DNA of 64,000 bases from Anaerosolibacter carboniphilus (GCF_014205875.1 NZ_JACHEN010000001.1:372001-436000); one strand, 5' to 3'. Positions 33,822 to 43,099 are shown, counted from the first letter of the stretch. A program made the numbers and translations. Notes: generated by a model not told the origin, from the sequence alone.

Positions 33822-35138
33822 CTATCTTTGTGCTTCAAACTGTCTTAGAAGTTTAACAAACAATTCAGGAATCTTTGCCATATTTTCAGGAGTTTCTACG
33901 AATGAAATTCTGAATTGTGTGCTTCCTGGATTATGCTCGCCTGCCTGAATATCATAGAATCCTTTCATAGGTGCGATCAGAAGTGTTGTTTCAACACCTC
34001 CGATGTTAACAGATCCTTCTCCTGCACAATATAAAACGAAGTCAATTGCATCAAATCCAGGTTTTACTACATTTCTAACGTCAATTACTGTGTATATGGA
34101 TGCATCAGGGCTGGACACAATCAAACTAGGTTCCTGCGCCTTCAGACCGTTATACACATTGACTATTTGTTCTCTGTAGTATTCTCGAATATTCTTGCAC
34201 CATTCAGCAATTTGTTCCTTGCTTTCATGTGCTAGTGCACCAAATATATACTGGCCGATAACATTGGCGCAAAGGTTTGCAGTATATTCAGCTACGGAAC
34301 GATTGTTGAATTCAGCATTATCTGTGATCAAAGCGCCGATTCTTAAACCACAAGCATTCCATACCTTTGATGCAGTTTCAATACTAATTCTTCTACCTTC
34401 GATACCAGGTACATCTGCGTCAGTGACACCCCAGATACTTACAAGTTTACTATCTTCTACATAATAGAGTTCACGATAAGCTTCATCACTGATCATCCAC
34501 ATGTTATATTTTACGCACAATTTAGCTAATTCTTTAAGTGTTTCGTAATCGTAGTACTGTCCTGTAGGATTGTCATAAGGTATGACAAGAAGTGCTCCAG
34601 GATTATGTGTTTTAATTGCCTCTTCGATTTTACTCAGTTCTGGAAGGTTGTACTTGCCGTCCTCGCCTAAATTACGTTTTACTGTAACTGTTTTACGTCC
34701 GGTTCTTTCTGCAAAAGAAATATAGTTGGTGTAGGCTGGATCGATCATCATAAGTGGTTTTTCACCAGTACCGGCAGCACCACAAACACCAATTAAAAGC
34801 AATTCCATAGCAGCAGATCCGCCGTCAGTTACCTGAACGAACAATTTACTCGTATCAAAACCTTCACACTTTAGGATATTTTTAAATGCATCTTGACACT
34901 CTGTAAAACCAGCGGTTGTTGAATATCTCACAACACCCTTAGCAAATGGGCTTTCAGGCGCATTAAGTTCAAACATCCTTTTTTGCATAGCTGGATTTGT
35001 TGGGAGGGAAACGTTTCCAATACCTACATTAATTACAGCTTGGGGTTTGACTTTACGTTCCTCGTATTTCATTTGTGCAAGTCGTACAGCTGATGGTTTC
35101 CTTGATTCAAAGTGAGCTGATAGAATGGGTTTGCTCAT
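33822..35138 (-). CDS. PLP-dependent aminotransferase, fold type I class I/II
   Basis: 438 residues. Conserved parts: VTDGGSAAMELLLIGVCG (phosphate loop), VIPYDNPTGQYY (N-P-x-G), MWMISDEAYRELYYV (Asp and Tyr for the cofactor), and SIETASKVWNACGLRIGALI with the Schiff-base Lys. The C-terminal FRISFVETPENM holds the substrate-carboxylate Arg. Residues NVGIGNVSLPTNPAM are like aspartate/aromatic aminotransferases. The amino acid substrate is not clear. It is single on the minus strand, with a ribosome site AGAAAGGAAG. Confidence 0.88.
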   Translation of the reverse strand: MSKPILSAHFESRKPSAVRLAQMKYEERKVKPQAVINVGIGNVSLPTNPAMQKRMFELNAPESPFAKGVVRYSTTAGFTECQDAFKNILKCEGFDTSKLFVQVTDGGSAAMELLLIGVCGAAGTGEKPLMMIDPAYTNYISFAERTGRKTVTVKRNLGEDGKYNLPELSKIEEAIKTHNPGALLVIPYDNPTGQYYDYETLKELAKLCVKYNMWMISDEAYRELYYVEDSKLVSIWGVTDADVPGIEGRRISIETASKVWNACGLRIGALITDNAEFNNRSVAEYTANLCANVIGQYIFGALAHESKEQIAEWCKNIREYYREQIVNVYNGLKAQEPSLIVSSPDASIYTVIDVRNVVKPGFDAIDFVLYCAGEGSVNIGGVETTLLIAPMKGFYDIQAGEHNPGSTQFRISFVETPENMAKIPELFVKLLRQFEAQR

Positions 35139-35202
35139 TAATAAATCTTCCTTTCTAAAAGTATTTTTAACTTTCGTGTCACATTACTTTATCGATTCTA
35201 GT

Positions 35203-35245
35203 ATACCATTATTTTTTTGGTATTCCCAATATGATTTTATCATCA
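35203..35245 (-). promoter_or_regulatory. Promoter with inverted repeat before the aminotransferase
   Basis: On the minus strand an extended -10 box TGGTATACT is preceded at 18 bp by TTGGGA. The inverted repeat ATACCA (35203-35208) / TGGTAT (35218-35223) covers the -10 region and may be an operator. Confidence 0.45.
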
Positions 35246-35511
35246 ATTCATGTTTATTTCACTTCTTTTTTATATGCAACTTTAATGAAAAATGAATTTT
35301 CAAAACCATCTGTTATTAAACTTTTCTTATTCAATAAAAGCGCAAAGCGAAATACCAAATGATCACGAAATAAGGGGCTTCCTTATTAGTTATAAGTTAT
35401 TATGAAAGAACTATCCGATTAAATAGATATAGTGGAACATACCACAAGTAACGGCGGTTTTCACTGTAAATTTAGATGATATAACTAGAGAATTATATAG
35501 ATATTTTATCC

Positions 35512-35550
35512 AATAAACCTACGAATAATATTTTTGTAGGTTTATTTTTT
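35512..35550 (+). terminator. Orphan hairpin terminator
   Basis: Arms AATAAACCTAC (35512-35522) and GTAGGTTTATT (35536-35546) followed by TTTTG. No plus-strand gene precedes it. A short unlisted transcript from about 35370 (which has a small ATAAGG/CCTTAT hairpin) could end here; this is speculative. The rest of 35250-35500 shows nothing. Confidence 0.6.
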
Positions 35551-35688
35551 GTATATATAAGAAGGTATGAAAGGTAATAAATATCAATAAAATACAACAA
35601 AGTTTAACAAAGCGCAAAAAAGAATTGACTATAGTGAAAAAATCTTTTATAATTTTACAATAATGCAATTAAGAAAGGATTCGATTCT

Positions 35689-36189
35689 ATGGAGAATAAA
35701 TTTTATACAATAGATCAAGTTGCAGAACTGCTAGGTATGCATCATAAGACGATCAGAAAGTTTATAAAGGAGGGTAAACTTGAAGCAAGTAAGGTTGGTA
35801 AGCAATGGAGAATTTCAGGACATGATATAAGTGTTTTTATAGAAAAAGACAATGTTAGAATAGGTAATGAAAAAGAAGATGAAGAGCTAAACATTGATTA
35901 CTCTACGATAGGAGACGAGATAGAGACTACAGAGCAGCGGATAAATGTGTCAGCTGTAGTAGATATTAACGAAACCGAAAAGGATGATTATATAAGAATT
36001 TCAAATACACTTATAGCTATAGCGAATTGTAAGGACCCTGAAATCGGAAAATCCACAATTCAAGTAAAATATGATGAGAAAGATAAAAGATTAAGAGTTA
36101 TTCTTTGGGGGAGCATAAAATTTATAGAAAGCATGTTAAGTTCAATCTCTATGCTTGTTGAGAAAACTGAAATAATGATAGGAGAGTAG
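35689..36189 (+). CDS. Excisionase-type helix-turn-helix protein
   Basis: 166 residues. The N-terminal 55 residues are a MerR-like/HTH_17 DNA-binding domain (YTIDQVAELLGMHHKTIRKFIKEGKLEASKVGKQWRI in outline) as in phage excisionases and small regulators. The C-terminal domain (about 85-165) is an alpha/beta stretch I do not recognise. No integrase is near, so a transcription-factor role is more likely than excision. The next two ORFs follow with gaps of 1 and 2 bp. Confidence 0.8.
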   Translation: MENKFYTIDQVAELLGMHHKTIRKFIKEGKLEASKVGKQWRISGHDISVFIEKDNVRIGNEKEDEELNIDYSTIGDEIETTEQRINVSAVVDINETEKDDYIRISNTLIAIANCKDPEIGKSTIQVKYDEKDKRLRVILWGSIKFIESMLSSISMLVEKTEIMIGE

Positions 36190-36190
36190 T

Positions 36191-36394
36191 TTGAAGAAAT
36201 TTAGCAGAATTGTCGCATCAGAAGGGGTAGCTATTGTTTTAAACTGGCTACGAATCGTCGTCGTAGCCATCCCACGTTCGCTATTGAAGATCTTGGATTT
36301 CGCCTTGCCAAATCTTTTTAATGGGAGGCTGAAGTCAATGCCACTAAGTCTTATTTTAAAGTGTGGCAAAAATTATTCATTTGTTGGAGGCTAA
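36191..36394 (+). CDS. Possible small hydrophobic, basic protein (67 residues)
   Basis: A TTG-start ORF with GGAGAG 4 nt ahead, beginning one base after the HTH stop and ending two bases before the DUF4180 start. The product has a hydrophobic middle (VAIVLNWLRIVVVAIPRSLL) and is basic. I recognise no family. The tight packing supports a real gene, but an 8-bp hairpin (36244-36268) inside it leaves doubt. Confidence 0.35.
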   Translation: MKKFSRIVASEGVAIVLNWLRIVVVAIPRSLLKILDFALPNLFNGRLKSMPLSLILKCGKNYSFVGG

Positions 36395-36396
36395 TT

Positions 36397-36762
36397 ATGG
36401 AAATAACTGTGATAAAAGAGAATGATATAAAAATTGCCATTGTAAGTAGCAACGAAATACTGATAACTGATGTTCAGTCATCATTAGATTTCATTGGAAC
36501 AGTAAGCTATGAAACCGGCTGCAATCGTATAATTTTGAATAAATCAGCAATATGTGAGGAGTTTTTTCACTTGAAAACAAGACTTGCAGGGGAGATAATG
36601 CAAAAATTCATTAATTATCACATTAAAATAGCAATAGTCGGTGATTACTCTGTATATTCAAGTAAGAGTTTAAAAGATTTCATCTATGAGAGTAACCAAG
36701 GAAAGGATATATTCTTTGTGTCGAACGAAAAACAAGCAATTGAAAAATTGAGCAATGCTTAA
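36397..36762 (+). CDS. DUF4180 domain protein
   Basis: 121 residues from the ATG at 36397, which has GGAGG 6 nt upstream; the earlier Met is not supported. Residues ILITDVQSSLDFIGTVSYETG and IILNKSAICEEFFHLKTRLAGEIMQKFINYHIKIAIVGDYS follow the DUF4180 family pattern. The family is a small cytoplasmic alpha/beta protein of unknown function (STAS-like in look), often next to excisionase-type or PadR regulators. Confidence 0.75.
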   Translation: MEITVIKENDIKIAIVSSNEILITDVQSSLDFIGTVSYETGCNRIILNKSAICEEFFHLKTRLAGEIMQKFINYHIKIAIVGDYSVYSSKSLKDFIYESNQGKDIFFVSNEKQAIEKLSNA

Positions 36763-36822
36763 CTCTGAGTCTCTCAATATAAGCATAATTGAGGCGAGGG
36801 GAGTGTCCCTAATCCTGAATGG

Positions 36823-36850
36823 CATGTCAAAAGATGGTTCTATGACATGC
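36823..36850 (+). terminator. Hairpin terminator after the DUF4180 gene
   Basis: Arms GCATGTCA (36823-36830) and TGACATGC (36843-36850) with a 12-nt loop. The T run is imperfect. Confidence 0.55.
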
Positions 36851-36874
36851 TATTGGATATGCCTTTTTAAAGAA

Positions 36875-36917
36875 AGTAGAAGAGCAAGTTCGTATGAACT
36901 TACCCCTTCTATTTTTT
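36875..36917. terminator. Imperfect hairpin, possible remnant D
   Basis: AGTAGAAGAGCAAGTT (36875-36890) can pair with GAACTTACCCCTTCTA (36896-36911), then TTTTTTC. Sequence and position resemble the hairpins next to the L,D-transpeptidase remnants, but no LysM coding is left here. Confidence 0.45.
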
Positions 36918-37022
36918 CTATTCAAAAGTCCTTTAAAGAAGGAATCTTAAGGAGACTTTAAAGGGAATTTACTGAAAATTAATAAAAAAGTAAAAATTAT
37001 ACGCTAAATCTAATTAAATATA

Positions 37023-37071
37023 TTGACTCATAGAAAAGAGAAGTATATAATCAAAATATGAAAACGGTTCC
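37023..37071 (+). promoter_or_regulatory. lacI promoter with operator half
   Basis: TTGACT (37023-37028), a 17-bp spacer and TATAAT (37046-37051). The word AAAACGGTTCC (37061-37071) follows and recurs as GGAACGGTTCC before the sugar-binding protein gene, as expected for an autoregulated LacI-type repressor. Confidence 0.72.
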
Positions 37072-37089
37072 ATAAATGAGGTATTAAAT

Positions 37090-38112
37090 ATGACACTAAC
37101 AATTAATGATATAGCAAAAAAAGCAAAGGTATCTAAATCTACTGTTTCTCGGGTATTAAATAATTCTGGTTATGTACGTAAGGAGACAAGAGAAAAGATT
37201 GAAAATGTTATAAAAGAGAATATCTATTATCCATCTGCAACTGCAAGGAGTTTAAGCAAAAAAGAGAGTAGTACCATTGGTGTCATTATTCCTGAAGCTG
37301 ACAATGAATTTTTTGGAGAGGTTCTGACAGGTATTAGCGAAATTGTAGATGAGCATAATATGACCTTGATTTTTTGTGACACTAGCAATAATTTTTTAAA
37401 GGAAGAGAGAGCCTTGGCTATGCTCAACATGCAGCGGGTAAAAGGTTTGATCTTAACCCCTGTAAATGACCATAATTATGGCGAAGCTGAGAAAAAGTTA
37501 AAACAGAAATTAAAGGATTTGAAAATTCCAATCGTACTCCTAGATAGAGGTGTGAAAAATTCTGAGTGGGACGGCGTCTACTTTGAAAACTACAAAAGTG
37601 CTTATAGTGCCACAGAGATACTAATTAAAGAAGGCCATAAGAAGATCGGTATTATTACAGGTGATTTAAAATTAAAGATTGGTCAAGATCGATATAAGGG
37701 CTATCTGGGTGCAATGGAAGACTATGGAATGGAGATTATAAACGAGTATATATATGAGGGAAATTTCAGCGTGGAAAAGGCCTATGAATTGTCAAAGCAA
37801 TTTATAGAAAGTAAAGACCTACCCGACGCCATCATTACATGTAACAATAGAACTACATTGGGCTTCATTAAAGCATTAAAGGAATATAACTTAACGTTAG
37901 GGAAAGATATAGCTGCCATAGGAATTGATAGCAATAAAGTGTTGGATATACTGGGATATAATTTTAGTTATGTGGCGAGAGATGCAGTCGAGATGGGCAG
38001 AGTAGCAATGCATAGGTTACTAGAAAGGTTTGAAGATCCAAACAAACAAAGAGTAGAGTGTATTATGCCTTATAAAATATATTTAAAGGGTTCTGAAAAA
38101 ATGAATCCTTAG
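37090..38112 (+). CDS. LacI family transcriptional regulator
   Basis: 340 residues. The N-terminal LacI HTH (TINDIAKKAKVSKSTVSRVLNNSGYV) is followed by the hinge (YYPSATARSLSKKESSTIGVIIP) and a periplasmic-binding-protein-like sensor domain (about 60-335) with IGIDSNKVLDI near its end. It probably represses the downstream sugar transport operon in the absence of its sugar. The effector is unknown. Confidence 0.92.
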   Translation: MTLTINDIAKKAKVSKSTVSRVLNNSGYVRKETREKIENVIKENIYYPSATARSLSKKESSTIGVIIPEADNEFFGEVLTGISEIVDEHNMTLIFCDTSNNFLKEERALAMLNMQRVKGLILTPVNDHNYGEAEKKLKQKLKDLKIPIVLLDRGVKNSEWDGVYFENYKSAYSATEILIKEGHKKIGIITGDLKLKIGQDRYKGYLGAMEDYGMEIINEYIYEGNFSVEKAYELSKQFIESKDLPDAIITCNNRTTLGFIKALKEYNLTLGKDIAAIGIDSNKVLDILGYNFSYVARDAVEMGRVAMHRLLERFEDPNKQRVECIMPYKIYLKGSEKMNP

Positions 38113-38134
38113 TAATTTTTTTTAAAGAAATGTG

Positions 38135-38145
38135 GGAACGGTTCC
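38135..38145. promoter_or_regulatory. LacI operator upstream of the transport operon
   Basis: GGAACGGTTCC is a near-perfect palindrome, with AACGGTTCCAT shared with the lacI promoter region. It lies about 93 bp before the binding-protein gene. The regulator assignment is inference from the shared site. Confidence 0.65.
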
Positions 38146-38163
38146 ATAAATTCCAGATTTTAA

Positions 38164-38199
38164 TTTTGGTGTCCTGACGTTGTAATAAGGACGCCAAAA
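38164..38199 (+). terminator. Hairpin between lacI and the transport operon
   Basis: TTTTGGTGTCC (38164-38174) pairs with GGACGCCAAAA (38189-38199). It may end lacI transcription or stabilise the 5' end of the transport message. There is no long T run. Confidence 0.5.
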
Positions 38200-38237
38200 A
38201 TAAAGTAAATAAATTTATAAAGGGGAGACAAGATGTT

Positions 38238-39278
38238 ATGAAAAAAAGGATTTTTGCATTATTGTTAGTACTTATCATGGCGGTTGCACTATTTGCAGGC
38301 TGTAGCTCAAGCACTAACAACACAGGAGTGAATCAGGGAGATACACCTGCAAATTCAGATGCTAATGCAGAAGACAAACCTTATAAAATTTCTGTTATTG
38401 TAAAAGCAACTGACTCTGACTATTGGCAAACATTATTAGCAGGTGCAAAAGCAGCAGAAGCAGATAGCGATGGAAAAGTTGTAGTAACTACAGATGGACC
38501 TCCATCAGAAACGGATATTGACAAGCAGGTTTCAATTCTGGAAAACGTTATTGCTACACAACCTGATGCTGTTGTGATTGCCTCCTCAAGTTCAGATGCA
38601 ACAGTTCCTGCAGTTGAAAACGCTGTATCAAATGGAATTCCTGTTATCACCATAGACAACAAACTCAATACAGATAAATATACATCTTACTTAGCAACAG
38701 ACCACCGATTGGCAGCAGGTATGGCAGCAGAAGCTATGGTAAAAGACTGGGAAAAAATGGGGGTCAATCCTGCTGGAAAGAAAGTAATTGTAATTAGTTC
38801 TGTGGCTGGATCAAAGGTTAATACCGATAGAACAGAAGGATTTATTGGAAAAATAAAAGAATTAGTTCCCAATATCGTAGTTCTCGAAACTCAGTACGGG
38901 GATAATGATATTACAAAAGCTTTAAGCATAGCAGAAAGTACAATCGCTGCAAATCCAGATTTAATTGGTATCTTCGGGGATAACAATCACATGGGTGTTG
39001 GTATAGCTAAAGCTCTTGAAGAATCAGGAAAGCACAATGAAATCGTTACATATGCCTTTGATACAAATGAAGATGAAATTAAAGCCCTTGAAGATGGAAC
39101 ATTAAATGGATTGGTCGTACAAAACCCATTTGGAATGGGCTATGACGGTGTTATGCATGCAATTGAAGCTATCGAGGGCAAAAGCGTTCAAAAGGACATC
39201 ATCATTAATGCAACGATCGTAACAAAAGAAAATATGAAGCAGCCTGAAATACACAAGTTGCTTTATCCTTTGGAATAA
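38238..39278 (+). CDS. Sugar ABC transporter substrate-binding lipoprotein (RbsB-like)
   Basis: 346 residues. The lipoprotein signal (FALLLVLIMAVALFAGC) ends in FAGC, so the protein is anchored outside. The rest is a Peripla_BP_4 type fold with a conserved start (YKISVIVKATDSDYWQTLLAGAKAAE) and IVTYAFDTNEDEIKALEDGTLNGLV further on. It delivers a pentose-, hexose- or polyol-type ligand to the RbsA/RbsC-like genes. The residues do not let me name the sugar. Confidence 0.88.
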   Translation: MKKRIFALLLVLIMAVALFAGCSSSTNNTGVNQGDTPANSDANAEDKPYKISVIVKATDSDYWQTLLAGAKAAEADSDGKVVVTTDGPPSETDIDKQVSILENVIATQPDAVVIASSSSDATVPAVENAVSNGIPVITIDNKLNTDKYTSYLATDHRLAAGMAAEAMVKDWEKMGVNPAGKKVIVISSVAGSKVNTDRTEGFIGKIKELVPNIVVLETQYGDNDITKALSIAESTIAANPDLIGIFGDNNHMGVGIAKALEESGKHNEIVTYAFDTNEDEIKALEDGTLNGLVVQNPFGMGYDGVMHAIEAIEGKSVQKDIIINATIVTKENMKQPEIHKLLYPLE

Positions 39279-39292
39279 CAGTTTGGGGATGT

Positions 39293-39336
39293 AAAAATAT
39301 CACAGACATGAAATGTTTCGTGTCTGTGATATTTTT
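39293..39336 (+). terminator. Intra-operon terminator after the binding-protein gene
   Basis: A perfect 16-bp stem (39293-39308 and 39321-39336) beginning AAAAA and ending TTTTT. Such hairpins often raise binding-protein levels over those of the membrane components. Confidence 0.75.
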
Positions 39337-39379
39337 AGAAACATATTTTGATAGCACGCAGCAAGCAAGGAGGGTAGTT

Positions 39380-40879
39380 ATGCCTTTAGAACATGAAAAT
39401 ATCATAGAAGTCAAAAATATCGTAAAAGAATTTCCTGGAGTAAAAGCACTGGATAATGTTAGTTTTGATGTACGTAAAGGTGAAGTACATGCGCTGGTTG
39501 GAGAAAATGGAGCTGGAAAGTCTACGATTATTAAAATATTGATGGGAGTTTACAGTAGAACGTCAGGCGAAATATTTGTGGAAAATAAGTCTGTAGATTT
39601 CAAATCTCCATTACAGGCTGAGAGACATGGCTTAGGAGCCGTCTATCAGGATGTGAATTTAGCAAAGGACTTAACAATAGCTGAAAACTTTTATATGGGA
39701 CAGTTACCGAAAACAAAACTAGGCTTTGTAGATTATAAGGCGATGTATGGGGAAACAAGAAAGATTTTAGAGTCTATAAATGTACATGTTGATCCGAAAG
39801 CAGTTATTAATGAGCTATCTGTAGCCCAACAAGAGATGGTGGCGATTGGGAAGATTCTTCATCTTAAAGCTAAGCTGGTTATATTTGATGAGCCAACTGC
39901 ACTATTAACGAATGAAGAGATTGAGGAATTATTTAAGATTATTCAAATGTTAAAGGACCAGAATGTTGGCATTATTTATATTACCCATAGAATGGATGAG
40001 ATATTTAGAATCAGCGACCGTGTAACAGTTATGAAGGACGGTACGAAGGTGGGAACAGTAAATACGAGTGAAACCAATGAAAATGATCTGATTACAATGA
40101 TGGTAGGACGTAATACAAAAGATATGTACGAGATCAAGCATGTAAAACACGGAGAGTCTGTACTAAAGGTTGAAAATCTTTGTCGAGGTAAAGCATTTCG
40201 AAATATTAGTTTTGAGTTAAAAAAAGGTGAGATATTCGGAATGTTTGGATTAGTAGGTTCAGGACGTACTGAAATTGTTAGATGCATTTTTGGAGCTGAT
40301 AAAAAAGAGTCAGGTGATATTTATATAAATGGAGAGAAAGCTGAAATAAATAACCCGGAAGAAGCGATCAAGAAAGGGATAGCACTTATACCAGAAAATA
40401 GAAAAGATGAGGGACTGGCTTTAGGTTTATCTATTGCAGTAAATACGAATATGGTAGCAATTAATAAGGTATCTTCCTATGGAGTAATGAATAGCAAGAA
40501 AATTAATATGAGAACAACAGAATTGACAGAGAGACTGAGAACCAAAACGCCTTCCATACATCAATTGGTTAAGAATCTATCGGGAGGCAATCAGCAAAAG
40601 GTTGTGATTTCAAAATGGTTAGCTCAGGAAAGTGATATTTTTATCTTCGATGAGCCAACTGTAGGAATTGATGTAGGGGCAAAACAGGAAATATATAAAA
40701 TATTTGAGGAACTGCTAAGTCAAGGAAAATCAATCATTGTCATTTCTTCATATTTACCTGAAGTAATGGGCTTATCAAATCGTATCCTAGTGATGTATGA
40801 AGGAAAACAGATGGGTATATTGGAGAAGTCAGCGTTTGATGATGAAGAAATATTAAGATTAGCTTCTGGCATAAGTTAA
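39380..40879 (+). CDS. Sugar ABC transporter double ATPase (RbsA-like)
   Basis: 499 residues from the ATG at 39380, which has AAGGAGG before it; the upstream Met at 39308 lies within the hairpin. Two ABC domains: the first has GENGAGKST, a diverged signature around LSVAQQEMVAIGKIL and VIFDEPTALL; the second has GLVGSGRTE, LSGGNQQKVVISKWL and FIFDEPTVGID. This is the fused two-domain ATPase of the CUT2 (ribose/galactose) family. It works with the next gene. Confidence 0.92.
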   Translation: MPLEHENIIEVKNIVKEFPGVKALDNVSFDVRKGEVHALVGENGAGKSTIIKILMGVYSRTSGEIFVENKSVDFKSPLQAERHGLGAVYQDVNLAKDLTIAENFYMGQLPKTKLGFVDYKAMYGETRKILESINVHVDPKAVINELSVAQQEMVAIGKILHLKAKLVIFDEPTALLTNEEIEELFKIIQMLKDQNVGIIYITHRMDEIFRISDRVTVMKDGTKVGTVNTSETNENDLITMMVGRNTKDMYEIKHVKHGESVLKVENLCRGKAFRNISFELKKGEIFGMFGLVGSGRTEIVRCIFGADKKESGDIYINGEKAEINNPEEAIKKGIALIPENRKDEGLALGLSIAVNTNMVAINKVSSYGVMNSKKINMRTTELTERLRTKTPSIHQLVKNLSGGNQQKVVISKWLAQESDIFIFDEPTVGIDVGAKQEIYKIFEELLSQGKSIIVISSYLPEVMGLSNRILVMYEGKQMGILEKSAFDDEEILRLASGIS

Positions 40880-40890
40880 AGGAGGTTTCT

Positions 40891-41859
40891 ATGGATACTT
40901 TAGTTAAAGAAAAAAAGGAAAAAAATAAAGTAAGGTTATTTAGCAAGGGAATGAAAACCGAACTTTTTTTAATTATATTGTTGATGCTATTAGCTATGTT
41001 TTTCACCATTACATCAGATGTGTTTTTCACAGCAGGAAATCTAAAAACCCTTACTAGACAGGCATCGATCTATGGAATGATTGCCATAGGCATGGTGGTA
41101 GTGATTACATCATCTGGTATTGATTTATCCGTTGGATCCGTTACTGGCTTAACTGGTATTGTTGCAGCTTTGTGCATGGTAAATGGAATATCCATTCCTA
41201 TCTCTATAGCTATCGCTGTGATATCAGGTGTGGCTATTGGATTGGTAAATGGGATTTTGGTTCACGATGGGAAAGTGCCACCATTTATTGCAACAATGGG
41301 AACGATGACTGTGGTTCGGGCAATTATCATGCTGCTAACCAATGCAAGTATGATCTCGAAACTGCCTGGTGGATTTAAGCAAATTGCGCAAATAGAAGTG
41401 TTGAATGTTCCATTTTTATTCGTAGTATGGGTGATTATGATCATCATTGCATGGTTTATCACGAATAAAACTGTGTTTGGTAGAAATGTATATGCTTTGG
41501 GTAGTAATAGAGAGGCAGCAAGACTAAGTGGAATTAACATTAGAAAAACTACATATGGCGTTTATATTTTTTCTGCCTTAGCCTGCAGCATAGCCGGTAT
41601 TTTACTTACTTCAAGGCTAGGAAATGGTGTTCCTACTGCAGGGGCTGGCTATGAACTAGATGCTATAGCTGCAGCAGTGGTAGGTGGCGCAAGCTTAGAC
41701 GGAGGAGTAGGTAGTGTGATTGGTACAGTCCTTGGTTCCATGATCATGGCCACCCTTCGGCAAGGTGGCGTACTACTTGGTGTTAATTCCTTTATTTTGG
41801 AGATAATCATTGGGTCGTTGATTGTAATAGCAGTTTTATTAGATAAGTTAAGACGTTAA
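40891..41859 (+). CDS. Sugar ABC transporter permease (RbsC-like)
   Basis: 322 residues with eight to ten helices. The family signature GAGYELDAIAAAVVGGASLDGGVGSVIGT is complete in the second half. The N-terminus is cytoplasmic and basic. It forms the channel with the RbsA-like ATPase. The ribosome site AAAGGAGG lies 12 bp after the ATPase stop. Confidence 0.92.
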   Translation: MDTLVKEKKEKNKVRLFSKGMKTELFLIILLMLLAMFFTITSDVFFTAGNLKTLTRQASIYGMIAIGMVVVITSSGIDLSVGSVTGLTGIVAALCMVNGISIPISIAIAVISGVAIGLVNGILVHDGKVPPFIATMGTMTVVRAIIMLLTNASMISKLPGGFKQIAQIEVLNVPFLFVVWVIMIIIAWFITNKTVFGRNVYALGSNREAARLSGINIRKTTYGVYIFSALACSIAGILLTSRLGNGVPTAGAGYELDAIAAAVVGGASLDGGVGSVIGTVLGSMIMATLRQGGVLLGVNSFILEIIIGSLIVIAVLLDKLRR

Positions 41860-41881
41860 TATTTTACAAGGGGGACTAAAT

Positions 41882-42862
41882 ATGTTATATAAAAAAGTAG
41901 CTAAGATTGAAGAAAACATTTCGGCTATAGGAATGGGTTGTTGGAACTTTGGTGGTCAATGGGATAATGCAGTTGGTGATAACACGATTAAAATTGTACA
42001 CGCAGCGATTGATAGTGGAATAAACTTATTTGACGTGGCACCGGTTTATGGATTTGGCAAAGCGGAGGAAATATTGGGTAGAACTTTGAAAGAGGGTAAA
42101 CGCTCTAAAATATTAATTGCAAGCAAATGTGGCTTGGTATGGAACGATCAACAGGAAATTAGCAACAACTTAACGAAAAAAAGTATTTTAAATGAGATAG
42201 ATCAAAGCTTACGAAGGCTTCAAACCGATTATATCGATATATATCAGTTACATTGGCCTGATCCGAGTACACCAATCGAAGAAACTGTTTGTGCATTAGA
42301 AGAGATCAAAAATGCTGGGAAAATTCGGTATATAGGTTTATCTAATTTTGCCCAGAGGGACGTGGATAAGTTTATGTCTATGATTGACATCCATGCGCAA
42401 CAATCTTTGTATAACATGCTAGAAAGAAATACAAATAGTTATCATGAAATACCACTGGTTTACAAGACAGAAGATGAAGTTTTACCTATGGTTAAAAAGC
42501 ATCAGCAGGCATTTTTACCCTATAGTCCGCTATTCCAAGGTCTATTGACGGGAGCGTTTAAACGAGGCGGCAATTTTTCAGAAAATGATATTAGAAATGC
42601 CAATCCCAAGCTAAAGGGAGATCTATTTGAAAAGTATTATGAAGGGGCTCTTGCTATTGGTGATTTTGCAGATAAAATTGGAAGACCATTAAACGAGGTT
42701 GCATTCAATTGGCTAAGACAGAAAGAAGAGGTTACTTCTATTATTGCTGGGGTTTCAAGTATCAGTCAATTAGAGAGAAATATAAATTCAACAACATGGA
42801 ATTTGACTGAGGAAGAATTAAGAGAAATTGAAACTATTATTGAACCTTTTAAGACAATATAA
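41882..42862 (+). CDS. Aldo/keto reductase
   Basis: 326 residues, a TIM-barrel oxidoreductase. The catalytic tetrad is visible: Asp and Tyr in NLFDVAPVYGFGKAEE, Lys in LIASKCGLVW, His in DIYQLHWPDP. Later IRYIGLSNFAQ and the NADP-binding end (LRQKEEVTSIIAGVSSISQLERNI) fit the family. Coming directly after the sugar importer, it probably oxidises or reduces the imported sugar or polyol. Confidence 0.9.
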   Translation: MLYKKVAKIEENISAIGMGCWNFGGQWDNAVGDNTIKIVHAAIDSGINLFDVAPVYGFGKAEEILGRTLKEGKRSKILIASKCGLVWNDQQEISNNLTKKSILNEIDQSLRRLQTDYIDIYQLHWPDPSTPIEETVCALEEIKNAGKIRYIGLSNFAQRDVDKFMSMIDIHAQQSLYNMLERNTNSYHEIPLVYKTEDEVLPMVKKHQQAFLPYSPLFQGLLTGAFKRGGNFSENDIRNANPKLKGDLFEKYYEGALAIGDFADKIGRPLNEVAFNWLRQKEEVTSIIAGVSSISQLERNINSTTWNLTEEELREIETIIEPFKTI

Positions 42863-43048
42863 ACTGTAGTGAAATAATAAGCAAATTTTGATCGACTTAT
42901 TATTTAGGCGTATCAGCTGAAAACGCTGTACCTTCGATTGAGAATGTAATAATAGTAGATAGCTACCTACAGGAACATAGAATTAAATTTAATATATCAA
43001 ATGGCTAGTTTCTTAACATAGCTATTAATCCAGTATTTCCCCATTTTA
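42863..43048. other. Intergenic, possible gene debris
   Basis: A plus-strand frame of about 37 codons (STYLGVSAENAVPSIENVII and on) ends in TAG near 43009 without a start or ribosome site. It looks like a truncated 3' coding end, family unknown. Confidence 0.25.
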
Positions 43049-43092
43049 AAAAGTAGAATAACAAGATTAAATAATCTTGTTATTCTACTTTT
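43049..43092. terminator. Hairpin terminator linked to remnant E
   Basis: A perfect 20-bp stem (43049-43068 and 43073-43092) with a 4-nt loop and A/T-rich edges, located between the aldo/keto reductase and the L,D-transpeptidase remnant. Confidence 0.8.
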
Positions 43093-43099
43093 CTATCTT

